Positions 15,415 through 24,915 of a stretch of DNA of 36,155 nt are shown here, piece after piece. The position numbers and the translations under genes were made by a program. A model generated the notes under the pieces. That model was not told the origin of the DNA. It was given only the letters and a program-made list of their open reading frames with translations, and made no database searches. Within the stretch, counting starts at the first letter, position 1. Each line of letters opens with the position of its first letter. Source of the DNA: Brevibacillus massiliensis (GTDB taxonomy: Bacteria; Bacillota; Bacilli; Brevibacillales; Brevibacillaceae); the NCBI RefSeq assembly GCF_000311785.1, contig NZ_HE978550.1, positions 48,497 through 84,651 on the forward strand. The letters run 5' to 3'.

Positions 15415-16161
15415 GTGATCGTCGTGAAGACAAAAGCAGAAATTGAATATATGCATGCTGCCGGCAAGATATTGGCCGCGTGCCATCGAGAGATTCGGAA
15501 AAGAATCCGCCCGGGTGTGACAACCTGGGAAATCGAACAGTTCGTCGAACAATTCCTCAAGCAGCACGGAGCAACTCCCGAACAAAAAGGGTACCACGGT
15601 TACCCGTATGCCACTTGTGCTTCCGTCAACGATGTCATCTGTCACGGCTTTCCCAACAAAGAGCCGCTGAAAGACGGGGATATCGTGACCATCGACATGG
15701 TGGTGAACCTGAACGGCTGGCTGGCTGACTCCGCATGGTCGTACGCGGTCGGCAACGTTTCCGAAACGGCAAAGAAACTGCTCGCCACGACCAAAGAAGC
15801 GCTGTATCTCGGGATCAAACAGGCAGTCGTCGGCAACCGCATCGGTGACATCTCGCACGCCATTCAAACCTTTGCCGAAGCCAACGGATTTTCCGTCGTC
15901 CGCGATTTTACCGGCCACGGCATCGGGGAAGAGATGCACGAGGATCCGTACGTTCCTCACTACGGCCCTCCCGGCAAGGGACCCCGCCTGAAAGAAGGCA
16001 TGGTGCTGACCATCGAACCGATGCTGAACACGGGCAGCTACCACGCCACCATCGACGACGACGGCTGGACCGCCCGGACGATCGACGGCGGCCTGTCTGC
16101 CCAGTACGAGCACACCATCGCGATAACCAGCGACGGTCCGCTGATCCTGACGGAGCAGTAG
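15415..16161 (+). CDS. map: Type I methionine aminopeptidase
   Basis: It removes the N-terminal Met from new proteins in the cytoplasm. All metal ligands are present in the 248-residue protein: Asp94 (TIDMVV), Asp105 (ADSAWS), His168 (FTGHGIGEEMHE), Glu201 (LTIEPML) and Glu232 (AQYEHT). The substrate-site His77 is in VNDVICHGFP. The length fits a type I enzyme without the N-terminal zinc domain. The GTG at 15415 is 4 bases after GAGGT; a second GTG at 15424 would be a longer spacing. It does not sit in the ribosomal-protein operon that often holds map, so it may be the second, stand-alone copy. A bidirectional terminator follows. Confidence 0.95.
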   Translation: MIVVKTKAEIEYMHAAGKILAACHREIRKRIRPGVTTWEIEQFVEQFLKQHGATPEQKGYHGYPYATCASVNDVICHGFPNKEPLKDGDIVTIDMVVNLNGWLADSAWSYAVGNVSETAKKLLATTKEALYLGIKQAVVGNRIGDISHAIQTFAEANGFSVVRDFTGHGIGEEMHEDPYVPHYGPPGKGPRLKEGMVLTIEPMLNTGSYHATIDDDGWTARTIDGGLSAQYEHTIAITSDGPLILTEQ

Positions 16162-16178
16162 GATGCGGCAAACAGACA

Positions 16179-16223
16179 ACAAGCCTCTCCCCGCACCCGC
16201 AAGGAAAGGCTTGTTTGTTTTTT
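16179..16223 (+). terminator. Bidirectional terminator between map and tpx
   Basis: ACAAGCCT and AGGCTTGT form an 8-bp stem around a 20-base loop. It is followed by TTGTTTTTT on the plus strand. On the minus strand a shorter T-run follows. It sits between two convergent genes. Confidence 0.8.
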
Positions 16224-16234
16224 CGCAAAGAAGT

Positions 16235-16750
16235 TTACTTTGCAGCTTTGGCCGCTTCGATAGCTGCCTCGTAGTTCGGATGCTGGCCAACTGCAGGAAC
16301 GTATTCAACGTAGACGACGTTGTCGCTCCCGTCGATGACGAATACAGCGCGGGACAGCAGGCGCAGTTCCTTAATCACTACACCGTAAGCCAGACCGAAG
16401 GAAAGGTCGCGGTGGTCGGACAGCGTCTGCACCTTGTCGATGCCGGCGCCACCGCACCAGCGAGCTTGTGCAAACGGCAGGTCGACGGAAATGGTCAAAA
16501 TCTTGACGCCTTCCAGTTTGGCGGCTTCTTCGTTGAAGCGGCGGGTTTGAGCGTCGCACACACCGGTATCGAGCGAAGGGACTACAGAAATAATCCGTAC
16601 GCTGCCCTTCGAGTCGTCCAGCGTAACCGGGGTCAAGTTGTTTGCCAGCACCGTAAAGTTAGGTGCTTTATCCCCTACTTTGATCTCCGGTCCGAGCAGG
16701 GTAACCGGCTGGTCTTTAAAAGTAACGATGCCATGACGTTCTACTGTCAT
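16235..16750 (-). CDS. tpx: Thiol peroxidase (Tpx)
   Basis: Tpx is an atypical 2-Cys peroxiredoxin that reduces peroxides with thioredoxin. The 171-residue length is standard. The peroxidatic cysteine is Cys65 in [18 protein letters not shown], and the resolving cysteine is Cys99 in [10 protein letters not shown]. The active-site Thr and Arg of the T-x-x-C frame and the downstream arginine are present. The ATG at 16750 has a GAGGAGG site. A 14-bp palindrome lies just upstream of the start next to a -10 element and may bind a redox-responsive regulator. Confidence 0.96.
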   Translation of the reverse strand: MTVERHGIVTFKDQPVTLLGPEIKVGDKAPNFTVLANNLTPVTLDDSKGSVRIISVVPSLDTGVCDAQTRRFNEEAAKLEGVKILTISVDLPFAQARWCGGAGIDKVQTLSDHRDLSFGLAYGVVIKELRLLSRAVFVIDGSDNVVYVEYVPAVGQHPNYEAAIEAAKAAK

Positions 16751-16773
16751 TGCAATTCCTCCTCATGAGTAAA

Positions 16774-16794
16774 GTATGTACACATACCATCATA
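16774..16794 (-). promoter_or_regulatory. tpx -10 element with adjacent 14-bp palindrome
   Basis: The minus strand reads TATGAT (16789-16794) as a -10. One base further downstream lies GTATG-TGTA-CATAC (16774-16787), an inverted repeat with a 4-base centre covering the expected transcription start. The -35 is weak. The palindrome is a candidate operator; no binding protein is known from the sequence. Confidence 0.4.
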
Positions 16795-16836
16795 CCCGAT
16801 TTCCCTTTACTTTTCACTATCTGGATGCGCAAGGGC

Positions 16837-17355
16837 TCATTGGAGGAGGACTGTGTCCGCCCGGCGCGAAATCTCTTTTACCTCATGCTCGGATTCCCAG
16901 CCGGACTTCTCGTTTAACTCACGGCAGCGCATCATGGCGTGATAGAGGGCAAAGACAAAGCTGACCTGCCTGAGCTCGTAGCGGATTACCAGCACATCTG
17001 GGTCCAGCGTGTTGACGATCTCGATCAGGTAGGTGCCCCTCTCCTGCTTGCGGTCGGTGGGAACCACGTAGCCCATATGGCGCAGGATGGTGCCGATGTC
17101 AAATATGCCGTTGTCGTCAAAGTCATACGTGTCGTCGGAGAAGACCAGGTGATCCAGCAGGTCGCCCAGTTTCATCAATTCCAGGCAGGCCGGTTTCTCC
17201 ATCGACAGTACGGAGCCGTCATTATTGACGAAGTAGATTTTCCCGCGATAGGTGAAGATAAACTCGTCCCTGGGCAACTCGTCCGAAAACAGCCAGTGCC
17301 TGGGCGGGATCAACAGCCGCCAGATCTCGGCGGCCTCTTTTTCCATCAGTTGCAT
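16837..17355 (-). CDS. Hypothetical protein, possible Amj partner
   Basis: This 172-residue soluble protein starts at ATG 17355 after GGAAGGAGGG. It has a mixed alpha/beta look: an aromatic-rich early region (HWLFSDELPRDEFIFTYRGKIYF), a beta-like NNDGSVLSMEKP turn, an acidic YDFDDNGIFDIGT segment and a C-terminal helix ending in RRADTVLLQ. No catalytic motif or membrane helix is seen and I do not recognise the family. It is 51 bases downstream of amj on the same strand with no terminator in between, so it is probably co-transcribed with the lipid II flippase gene. Confidence 0.7.
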   Translation of the reverse strand: MQLMEKEAAEIWRLLIPPRHWLFSDELPRDEFIFTYRGKIYFVNNDGSVLSMEKPACLELMKLGDLLDHLVFSDDTYDFDDNGIFDIGTILRHMGYVVPTDRKQERGTYLIEIVNTLDPDVLVIRYELRQVSFVFALYHAMMRCRELNEKSGWESEHEVKEISRRADTVLLQ

Positions 17356-17406
17356 GCGAACCCTCCTTCCCTATCTACCATTCTCGACGAAGGATGGGAC
17401 CGGTAT

Positions 17407-18213
17407 TCAAGCGGGCGGAAAGAGCAGGACCACCCATTTGATGAAGTAGGCAAACGGCCAGAGCAGCAGTTGGGCGATGAACGTACCCAGCAGGCGGCCG
17501 ACGCCCAGTTGAAAGACAGCCGCTTTCAGATCGCGCAGCGGCCTTTTTTCGATGACCACGTCATCCATCAGCTTGGCGCTGAGCGGGTCGACGAAGATCA
17601 CCAGGAGGATCGTTCCGACACCGTTGATGACCGAAGCCATCTGCTGGGCAAACGAACGAAACCCGGGGACCATCGCACCGGCCAGCAGCGCCGAGAGATT
17701 GGCGATCGAATAAAAGGAAAAGATGACGGCATTCATCAAAAGAAAAGAATACGTCAGATCGGCAGCTCTGATCTGCCGCCAATTGGCGCGAAAAGAAGGC
17801 AGCCAGAACTGAGAGGGAAGCTTTCGCAGCGTGCGAAACAGCCCCTCTTCGAAGACGATTTTCGGCACGCTCCCATGCTGGTCCAGCTTCAATGTCCCGA
17901 TCGCCAAAATCCGCGCGACAGACGGCAGGATCAGCATCCCTACGACAATCCCGCCGCTCATCGACAGCAAGACAAAGCGGAGCTGGAAAAACAGCTCATC
18001 CGTTCTGCCCAAGTGAATGGCGCGGTCCAGCATCCAGCCCAGGACCAGCATCTGGGCCATGACGGCGAACCTCGAAAAAATGACGAGAATATTAAACAGC
18101 GAGCCGGATGCGCCGACGCGGCGGGTGCGGGCGGCGGACAGGCGCGCAGCATATGAGACGGTGTCGATGCAGCTAATAAGCGCAGTCATTGTGATGACGA
18201 TCAGCAATTCCAT
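17407..18213 (-). CDS. amj: Lipid II flippase Amj
   Basis: Amj (B. subtilis YdaH) flips the peptidoglycan precursor lipid II across the membrane as an alternate to MurJ. The 268-residue protein is a polytopic membrane protein with about six hydrophobic segments. It carries the family opening: a CIDTVSYAARLSAARTRRVG segment (about 15-34) and LFNILVIFSRFAVMAQMLVLG. The B. subtilis gene is induced when MurJ is absent or the envelope is stressed; regulation here is not visible. The ATG at 18213 has an AGGAG site at about 10 bases. The extended -10 TATGGTACACT lies upstream. It is divergent from pyc. Confidence 0.85.
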   Translation of the reverse strand: MELLIVITMTALISCIDTVSYAARLSAARTRRVGASGSLFNILVIFSRFAVMAQMLVLGWMLDRAIHLGRTDELFFQLRFVLLSMSGGIVVGMLILPSVARILAIGTLKLDQHGSVPKIVFEEGLFRTLRKLPSQFWLPSFRANWRQIRAADLTYSFLLMNAVIFSFYSIANLSALLAGAMVPGFRSFAQQMASVINGVGTILLVIFVDPLSAKLMDDVVIEKRPLRDLKAAVFQLGVGRLLGTFIAQLLLWPFAYFIKWVVLLFPPA

Positions 18214-18395
18214 AATTCTCGTACACTCCTACCTAACCCAAGCATCTGATGCTTCCCAAACGAACAATCACTAGTGTACCATATTTGCGCTCTGCCTTCG
18301 TCTCCAGTTCTTCCCCATTTCGGCGAATAGAAAGCAGCACCCACATCGTTTACATCATTATCCGGTAAAAATACTGGGAAAACGGATGAAAAATG

Positions 18396-18425
18396 TTGCG
18401 ATTTTATGTATATTTGAACTATACA
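18396..18425 (+). promoter_or_regulatory. Putative promoter of pyc
   Basis: TTGCGA (-35) and TATACA (-10) are separated by 18 bases. They lie about 48 bases upstream of the pyc start. Both hexamers match consensus at four or five positions. The gap 18214-18395 otherwise holds the amj promoter region and nothing else I can name. Confidence 0.5.
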
Positions 18426-18472
18426 AAGAGATTTTACACCTCAAAAGACGGAGAGCCAAGGGGGAGAAAACC

Positions 18473-21400
18473 ATGCGGATCAGAAAAATCAACAGACTGC
18501 TCGTCGCCAATCGCGGCGAAATTGCCATTCGAATTTTTCGGGCTGCAACTGAGCTCGGCATTCGGACTGTCGCTATCTACTCGGAGCAGGACAACACATC
18601 GCTTCACCGTTTTAAAGCTGACGAATCTTATCTGGTCGGTGCAGGGAAAGGACCGATTGAAGCTTACCTGGACATTGAAAGCATCATCGAGATCGCCAAG
18701 CGCAACGAGATCGATGCGATTCACCCCGGTTACGGCTTCTTGGCGGAAAATGCCGAATTTGCCCGCCGCTGCCAAGAGGAAGGCATCATCTTTATTGGTC
18801 CCGCCTCCGATTTGATTGAAAAATTTGGCGATAAGGTGGCGGCTCGCAACCTGGCTGTCGAAGCCGGCGTCCCCGTCATCCCGGGAACTCCCAAACCCAT
18901 TGAATCGCTGCAAGAGGCGATGCTGTTTGCAAAAGAACACGGCTACCCGATCATCATCAAAGGCGTCTCCGGCGGCGGCGGCCGCGGAATGCGGATTGTC
19001 CGCAGCCAGGATCAGCTGCAGGATGCGCTTGACCGGGCGCGTTCGGAAGCCCGCTCTTCCTTTGGGAACGCCACTGTCTATTTGGAGCGTTACCTGGAGA
19101 ACCCCAAGCACATCGAGGTGCAAATCATCGGCGATCAGTACGGCAATGTCGTCCACCTGTTCGAGCGGGATTGCTCTGTGCAACGCCGCCATCAAAAAGT
19201 CGTGGAAGTAGCGCCCAGCCTGGCATTGACCGATGAACTTCGCGAATCGATTTGCCGCTCTGCGCTCACCCTGATGAAGCAGGCCGGCTACAGCAATGCC
19301 GGAACCGTCGAATTTTTGCTTACTCCTGATCAGAAATACTATTTTATCGAAGTAAATCCACGAATTCAAGTTGAACATACGATTACCGAATTAATCACGG
19401 GCATTGACATCGTTCAGACGCAAATCCTCATCGCGGAAGGACATGCCTTGACAGACCCAAGGATTTCCATTCACTCCCAAGAGGACATAAAGATGAGCGG
19501 CTACGCCATCCAGTGCCGGGTGACGACAGAAGACCCGGAAAACGGCTTCGCCCCCGATACGGGACGAATTCTTGCCTGGCGCGACGGCGGAGGCTTTGGC
19601 GTGCGGCTGGACGGAGGAAACGGGTATCCCGGCGCCAATGTCACTCCTTACTACGATTCGCTGCTCGTGAAGATTTCCACTTACGGCGATACCTTTGAAC
19701 AAGCATCGCGCAAGATGCTGCGCACCCTGCGCGAATTCCGCATCCGCGGTGTTAAGACCAACCTGCCGTTCCTGGAAAACGTCGTCACCCATCCCGACTT
19801 TTTAAGCGGCAACTACGATACGTCGTTCATCGACACCAAGCCGGAGCTGTTCGTCTTCCCCGGACGCCAGGACCGCGGCACGAAGCTGCTTCACTACATC
19901 GGCAACACGCTGGTCAACGGCTATCCGGGACTACCGAAGACAGAGAAAAAGCCGCACTTCGACTATCCGCGCATCCCGCGAACCCCGTTCTCGCAGCCTT
20001 ATCCCGAGGGGACGAAACAGATCCTGGAGCGGGAAGGCGCCGATGGGTTGATCAAATGGATCCAGGCGCAAAACAAGGTGCTGCTCACCGACACCACCTT
20101 CCGGGACGCCCATCAGTCGCTGTTCGCCACCCGCGTCCGCACCTATGACCTGGTGGCGATTGCGGAAGCGACGGGCAAACTGGGCCACGACCTCTTCTCG
20201 CTGGAGATGTGGGGCGGCGCCACCTTTGATACGAGCATGCGCTTTTTGCGCGAATCGCCTTGGGACCGGCTTGCCCTCTTGAGGGAAAAGATTCCGAACG
20301 TCCTGTTCCAGATGCTGCTGCGCGGCGCCAATGCCGTAGGCTACACCAACTATCCCGACAACGTCATTCAGGCGTTTGTCAAAGCGTCTGCGGAGCATGG
20401 CATCGACGTCTTCCGGATATTTGACAGCCTCAACTGGCTGGAGGGCATGCGCGTCGCCATCGATGCCGTACGCAACACCGGCAAAATCGCCGAAGCGGCG
20501 ATCTGTTACACCGGAGACATCCTCGATCCGAACCGGACGAAGTACACGCTCGGCTACTACGTCGATCTGGCGAAGCAGTTGGAAAAGGCAGGGGCCCAGA
20601 TCCTCGCGATCAAGGATATGGCCGGCCTGCTCAAGCCCTATGCCGCCTATCAGTTGGTGAAGGCTTTGAAACAGGAGATCGGCATCCCGATTCATCTGCA
20701 TACACACGACACGTCCGGTAACGGCGCGGCCATTCTGGTAAAAGCCGTCGAAGCGGGAGTGGACATCGTCGACGCCTGTGTCAGCTCACTGTCCGGCCTC
20801 ACCTCGCAGCCGAGCATCAATGCGCTCATCGCCTCCCTGGAGCACAGCGAGCGGGAGACCGGCCTCGATCTGGCAGCGTGGAACAAGCTGTCTGACTACT
20901 GGGAGGACATCCGCCCCTACTACCAGGGCTTCGAGAGCGGCTTGAAAGCCAGCAACGCCGAGGTCTACGTACACGAAATGCCGGGCGGCCAGTACTCCAA
21001 TCTGGAGCAGCAGGCAAAAGCGGTCGGTCTGGAGGGGCGCTGGGACGAAGTGAAGGCGATGTACGCTACAGTAAACCGGATGTTTGGCGACATCGTCAAG
21101 GTAACCCCGTCTTCCAAAGTGGTCGGCGACATGGCCTTGTTTATGGTGCAGAACAACCTGACGGAAGAAAACATCTATGAAAAAGGGGAGCGGATCGACT
21201 TCCCCGATTCCGTCATCCAGTTCTTCCAGGGATATCTCGGACAGCCGCCTGGCGGTTTCCCCAAGCGTCTGCAGCAAATCGTGCTGAAAGGGCGCGAGTA
21301 CTTTACCACCCGCCCCGGAGAGCTGTTGGCGCCCGTCGATTTCGCCAAAGTACGGGAGGAATTGACGGCCAAGATCGGACGGGAGGCCAGCGAGCTGGAC

Positions 21401-21919
21401 GTTCTCTCCTACATTATGTACCCGCAGGTATTTTTGCAGTACGACCAGAGCCTGAAAGAGTACGGCGACCTGTCTTATCTCGACACGCCTACCTTCTTCT
21501 ACGGCCTGCGTCCCGGCGAAGAGACTGCCGTCAGCATCGAACGAGGCAAGACGCTGATCATCAAGCTGGTTGCGATTGGCGATCTGCAGCCTGACGGAAA
21601 GCGGATCATCTACTTTGAATTAAACGGACAGCCCCGGGAAATCGTCGTCCGCGACCAAGCCGCACAGGTGACCGTGAAGCAAAGAGTCAAGGCCGACCCG
21701 CAAAACCCGAACCAGCTGGGTGCATCGATGCCCGGCAAGGTGCTGAAGGTGCTGGTGGAAGTCGGCGACAAAGTGCGCAAGGGAGAACACCTGCTGGTCA
21801 GTGAAGCGATGAAAATGGAAACGACCCTGCAGGCACCGTCCGATGCAAAGGTAAAGGCTATTAACGTGAAAGCAGGCGATATGATCGAAGCCGGCGATCT
21901 GTTAATGGAACTGGAATAA
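18473..21919 (+). CDS. pyc: Pyruvate carboxylase
   Basis: Pyc makes oxaloacetate from pyruvate, bicarbonate and ATP, refilling the TCA cycle. The 1148-residue length is normal. Domains in order are biotin carboxylase (about 1-450; LVANRGEIAIRIFRA, the Gly-rich GVSGGGGRGMR loop, EVNPRIQVEHT), carboxyltransferase (about 530-800; TTFRDAHQSLFATR, EMWGGATFD, HLHTHDTSGNG) and a C-terminal biotinyl domain with the SEAMKMETT site, biotin on Lys1114. The ATG at 18473 after AAGGGGGAG is chosen; a frame opening 29 codons earlier starts inside the promoter. The gene is transcribed alone and has a terminator. Confidence 0.97.
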   Translation: MRIRKINRLLVANRGEIAIRIFRAATELGIRTVAIYSEQDNTSLHRFKADESYLVGAGKGPIEAYLDIESIIEIAKRNEIDAIHPGYGFLAENAEFARRCQEEGIIFIGPASDLIEKFGDKVAARNLAVEAGVPVIPGTPKPIESLQEAMLFAKEHGYPIIIKGVSGGGGRGMRIVRSQDQLQDALDRARSEARSSFGNATVYLERYLENPKHIEVQIIGDQYGNVVHLFERDCSVQRRHQKVVEVAPSLALTDELRESICRSALTLMKQAGYSNAGTVEFLLTPDQKYYFIEVNPRIQVEHTITELITGIDIVQTQILIAEGHALTDPRISIHSQEDIKMSGYAIQCRVTTEDPENGFAPDTGRILAWRDGGGFGVRLDGGNGYPGANVTPYYDSLLVKISTYGDTFEQASRKMLRTLREFRIRGVKTNLPFLENVVTHPDFLSGNYDTSFIDTKPELFVFPGRQDRGTKLLHYIGNTLVNGYPGLPKTEKKPHFDYPRIPRTPFSQPYPEGTKQILEREGADGLIKWIQAQNKVLLTDTTFRDAHQSLFATRVRTYDLVAIAEATGKLGHDLFSLEMWGGATFDTSMRFLRESPWDRLALLREKIPNVLFQMLLRGANAVGYTNYPDNVIQAFVKASAEHGIDVFRIFDSLNWLEGMRVAIDAVRNTGKIAEAAICYTGDILDPNRTKYTLGYYVDLAKQLEKAGAQILAIKDMAGLLKPYAAYQLVKALKQEIGIPIHLHTHDTSGNGAAILVKAVEAGVDIVDACVSSLSGLTSQPSINALIASLEHSERETGLDLAAWNKLSDYWEDIRPYYQGFESGLKASNAEVYVHEMPGGQYSNLEQQAKAVGLEGRWDEVKAMYATVNRMFGDIVKVTPSSKVVGDMALFMVQNNLTEENIYEKGERIDFPDSVIQFFQGYLGQPPGGFPKRLQQIVLKGREYFTTRPGELLAPVDFAKVREELTAKIGREASELDVLSYIMYPQVFLQYDQSLKEYGDLSYLDTPTFFYGLRPGEETAVSIERGKTLIIKLVAIGDLQPDGKRIIYFELNGQPREIVVRDQAAQVTVKQRVKADPQNPNQLGASMPGKVLKVLVEVGDKVRKGEHLLVSEAMKMETTLQAPSDAKVKAINVKAGDMIEAGDLLMELE

Positions 21920-21928
21920 CGACATGCG

Positions 21929-21969
21929 AAATCCCGGAGCTTTCTTCAGCATCCGGGATTTCGCCGCTT
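21929..21969 (+). terminator. Rho-independent terminator of pyc
   Basis: AAATCCCGGA and TCCGGGATTT form a 10-bp stem with a 13-base loop. It is followed by CGCCGCTTTTCTT. It is 10 bases past the pyc stop. Confidence 0.8.
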
Positions 21970-21972
21970 TTC

Positions 21973-22446
21973 TTACATTTTATTCAAAAAATCATCGATA
22001 TCACCGTGCTCGGGAACGTCGGTTACAATGTTCTTCGTCGAGTTGGTTTGGTTATTCTTGTTGTTGGAGAAGGCGTTTTGGAATTTGTCGATCAACTGTG
22101 GAACCGAGTCCAAAATCCGGTCGTACAAGTGGGTCGTATTTTCCAGCGGGATGGATCGGACGCCATTTTTGCTGACGACCAAAAAAGCAACAGGCGTAAT
22201 GGACACACCGCCGCCGCTGCCCCCGCCGAACGGATGCTCCGAGCCTCCCGACGAGACGGAAGCGGCGCTGCCGTATTCAAACTCGCTTCCTCCCGAAGCA
22301 AAGCCAAACCCTACTTTGGAAATCGGCAGGATGACACTCCCGTCTGGCGTTTCCACGGGATCGCCGATAATCGTATTTACATCGACCATCTGTTTCAAGT
22401 TCTCCATCGTCGTCTTCATCAAGCCCTGAATGGGGTGGTCAGCCAT
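21973..22446 (-). CDS. gerW: Spore protein GerW (YtfJ)
   Basis: GerW is a forespore-made protein needed for normal germination, with homologues across spore-formers. The 157-residue protein shows the family run MVDVNTIIGDPVETPDGSVI, the KVGFGFASGGSE strand, a Gly/Ser-rich loop (PFGGGSGGG) and GVSITPVAFLVV. A polar Asn/Thr-rich stretch (about 122-142) is followed by an acidic end. The ATG at 22446 follows AAGGAGG. It is downstream of ribH on the same strand, about 90 bases away, and there is no obvious terminator between, so some readthrough is possible. A sporulation promoter was not identified with confidence. Confidence 0.93.
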   Translation of the reverse strand: MADHPIQGLMKTTMENLKQMVDVNTIIGDPVETPDGSVILPISKVGFGFASGGSEFEYGSAASVSSGGSEHPFGGGSGGGVSITPVAFLVVSKNGVRSIPLENTTHLYDRILDSVPQLIDKFQNAFSNNKNNQTNSTKNIVTDVPEHGDIDDFLNKM

Positions 22447-22536
22447 TGGAATGAATACCTCCTTGTAAGGAAAAAGCCATGTATTACGTTCTCCTGCTAG
22501 TTAGCATGACACCAACTTGCCACCCCTATTCATCAT

Positions 22537-23016
22537 TCACGCCTCGCCCATCGATCTGATCAGATTGGCCATCTCGATGGCGCTTACCGCCGCTTCCCAG
22601 CCTTTATTTCCCGCCTTCGTCCCGGCGCGCTCGATAGCTTGTTCGATCGAGTCTACCGTCAACACCCCAAAGATCGTCGGAACCTCTGCCTTCAAGGCAA
22701 TGGCCGCCACTCCCTTGGCCACTTCACTGCTGACGTAATCAAAGTGCGGGGTTGCACCGCGGATCACGGCTCCCAATGTGATGACCGCATCGTACTTTTT
22801 GCTCGCCGCCATTTTCTGGGCAATCAGGGGAATTTCGAAAGCTCCCGGAACCCAGGCCACCTCTATGTCTTCCGCCTCCACGCCGTGCCGCTGCAGCGCG
22901 TCCAAGGCACCGGATAGCAGCCTCCCGGTGACAAATTCGTTAAAACGTCCGACGACAATTCCAAACGTAAGTCCGCTTCCTACCAGCTGTCCTTCGTAGA
23001 TCTTGTTCACGTTCAT
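22537..23016 (-). CDS. ribH: 6,7-dimethyl-8-ribityllumazine synthase
   Basis: RibH joins the pyrimidine and the four-carbon unit in the penultimate step of riboflavin synthesis, as part of an icosahedral or pentameric shell. The 159-residue length is standard. Visible signatures are [17 protein letters not shown] (about 18-34), [10 protein letters not shown] (about 55-64), the phosphate/substrate region [14 protein letters not shown] (about 82-95) and [18 protein letters not shown]. It is the last gene of the rib operon, only 7 bases past ribBA, so the two are surely co-translated. It follows ribBA without a separate promoter. Confidence 0.96.
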   Translation of the reverse strand: MNVNKIYEGQLVGSGLTFGIVVGRFNEFVTGRLLSGALDALQRHGVEAEDIEVAWVPGAFEIPLIAQKMAASKKYDAVITLGAVIRGATPHFDYVSSEVAKGVAAIALKAEVPTIFGVLTVDSIEQAIERAGTKAGNKGWEAAVSAIEMANLIRSMGEA

Positions 23017-23023
23017 CGCTCCC

Positions 23024-24220
23024 TTAGTGCAGATTCAGCATGTGGCCGAGCTTTTCTTTTTTCGTTTCCAGGTATTTTTCGTTGTTTGCGTTTGGTTTGA
23101 TCTGAATCGGGACCCTTTCCGCCACTTCCAGTCCGTACCCTTCCAAGCCTTTTATCTTCTTCGGATTATTGGTTAACAGGCGCATCCGGCTGATCCCCAG
23201 ATCGCGCAGAATCTGCGCGCCGATGCCGTAGTCCCGCAAATCGGCCGGAAAGCCCAGCTTTTCATTCGCCTCCACCGTGTCATAGCCCATCTCCTGCAGT
23301 TGATATGCCCGCAGCTTGTTGTGAATGCCGATCCCTCGCCCCTCCTGGCGCATGTAGAGAAGCACCCCTCTGCCTTCTTCGGCAATTTGTCGCAGTGCCC
23401 CCTGCAGCTGCGGCCCGCAATCGCATTTCTCGGATCCAAAAATATCTCCCGTCAAGCACTCCGAGTGCACCCGGACCAGCACAGGTTCGTCTGCATTTAC
23501 GTCGCCCATGACAAATGCCACATGGGCCTGACCGTCCACCGCATTGCTGTAGGAAATCGCCTTGAACAGACCGTACGTCGTCGGGATGTTTGCTTCCGCC
23601 TCCCGCTTCACCAGCTTTTCCGTTTTTCTGCGGTACTGAATCAGGTCGGCAATCGTGATCAGCTTCAGATTGTACTCCCGCTTCATCTCGAGCAGATCGG
23701 GTACGCGAGCCATCGTTCCGTCGCTTTTGATCACTTCGCAGATGACACCAGCAGGATCAGCACCGCACAAGCGGGCCAAATCGACTGCCGCCTCCGTGTG
23801 TCCGGCCCGCCGCAATACCCCGCCTTTTTTGGCGACGAGCGGAAAGATGTGTCCCGGACGGCGAAAATCCTCTGCCGCCGACTGCGGATCGATCATCGCT
23901 CGAATCGTCTCGGCCCGTTCAAATGCCGATATGCCCGTCGTCGTGCTGACGTGATCGATGGAGACGGTAAAAGCCGTCCCGTGAGCGTCCGTATTCTGGC
24001 TGACCATCGACGGCAGGGCGAGTTCCTGTGCTTTCTCTTCGGTGATGGGAACACAGACCAGCCCTTTGCCGTGGGTAATCATAAAATTGATCACCTCAGC
24101 GTTCGCTGCAGATGCCAGGGCTACCAGATCACCTTCGTTCTCCCTGTTTTCGTCATCGACGACAATGATCACCTTTCCGTTCCGCAAATCTTCCAAGGCT
24201 GATTCAATCGTGTCGAACAT
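23024..24220 (-). CDS. ribBA: Bifunctional DHBP synthase / GTP cyclohydrolase II
   Basis: The protein makes both precursors of riboflavin: 3,4-dihydroxy-2-butanone 4-phosphate from ribulose 5-phosphate, and the pyrimidine from GTP. The 398-residue protein has a RibB half (about 1-200) with [12 protein letters not shown] and PGHIFPLVA plus [13 protein letters not shown] RibA half (about 205-398) has the three-Cys zinc motif [18 protein letters not shown] and [15 protein letters not shown]. The start is ATG 24220 after AAGGGAGC. A longer frame upstream lies inside ribE. It is 22 bases after ribE and 7 before ribH. Confidence 0.96.
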   Translation of the reverse strand: MFDTIESALEDLRNGKVIIVVDDENRENEGDLVALASAANAEVINFMITHGKGLVCVPITEEKAQELALPSMVSQNTDAHGTAFTVSIDHVSTTTGISAFERAETIRAMIDPQSAAEDFRRPGHIFPLVAKKGGVLRRAGHTEAAVDLARLCGADPAGVICEVIKSDGTMARVPDLLEMKREYNLKLITIADLIQYRRKTEKLVKREAEANIPTTYGLFKAISYSNAVDGQAHVAFVMGDVNADEPVLVRVHSECLTGDIFGSEKCDCGPQLQGALRQIAEEGRGVLLYMRQEGRGIGIHNKLRAYQLQEMGYDTVEANEKLGFPADLRDYGIGAQILRDLGISRMRLLTNNPKKIKGLEGYGLEVAERVPIQIKPNANNEKYLETKKEKLGHMLNLH

Positions 24221-24242
24221 ATATAAAAAGCTCCCTTCCTTG

Positions 24243-24896
24243 TCAGATAAACCCATGTTCTTGCAAGAACCGTTGATCGAGCCGGGTCTTCTTCTGCCGT
24301 TCCTCGCGATAAAGCAAGAAGCGCTCAATGTACTTGCCGAGCATGTCGCACTCCAGATTGCTTTTTTCCCCCGGCTTTTTCCCGTGGAGCGTCGTCTTCG
24401 CCAAAGTGTGCGGGATGACGGAGATGCGAAACTCTGCTTCGCTCACATCCATCACGGTGAGGCTGATGCCGTCAAGGGCTACCGAGCCTTTGGGCAGAAT
24501 GTATTTCAACAACTCTTCCCGTTCGGGGGCAAATGACAGAATCAGAGCGCTGCCTTCCTGTCTTTTTCCGGTCAGAACGGCCGTGCCATCGATATGTCCT
24601 GTGACAAAGTGGCCGCCAAAACGCCCATCCGCCCTCATCGCCCGTTCAAGATTGATCGGGTCACCTGCCTTTAATTGCGACAGGGTGGTCCGGCGGACGG
24701 TCTCCGGTACGGCGTCTGCCGTAAACCCATGTTTATGAAAAGAAGTAACAGTCAGACAAATCCCGTTGACAGCAATGCTGTCGCCGAGCTGCACGTCTTC
24801 CACGACCCGCTGGGCCAAGATCGCCAATTTGCAGGCTTCCGCTGTGGTTGAGACGGTTTGTACTGTGCCAATCTCCTCAACAATGCCCGTAAACAT
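24243..24896 (-). CDS. ribE: Riboflavin synthase, alpha chain
   Basis: RibE converts two lumazines into riboflavin plus the pyrimidine that is recycled. The 217-residue protein starts with the universal [10 protein letters not shown] and has two similar lumazine-binding repeats. In the first: [26 protein letters not shown]. In the second: [15 protein letters not shown], which ends with the SLT-type motif. It starts at ATG 24896 after GGAGGTGG. It is 19 bases past the ribD stop and 22 before ribBA, so it is in the middle of a tight operon. Confidence 0.95.
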   Translation of the reverse strand: MFTGIVEEIGTVQTVSTTAEACKLAILAQRVVEDVQLGDSIAVNGICLTVTSFHKHGFTADAVPETVRRTTLSQLKAGDPINLERAMRADGRFGGHFVTGHIDGTAVLTGKRQEGSALILSFAPEREELLKYILPKGSVALDGISLTVMDVSEAEFRISVIPHTLAKTTLHGKKPGEKSNLECDMLGKYIERFLLYREERQKKTRLDQRFLQEHGFI

Positions 24897-24915
24897 CTCT
24901 GCTCCACCTCCATTC

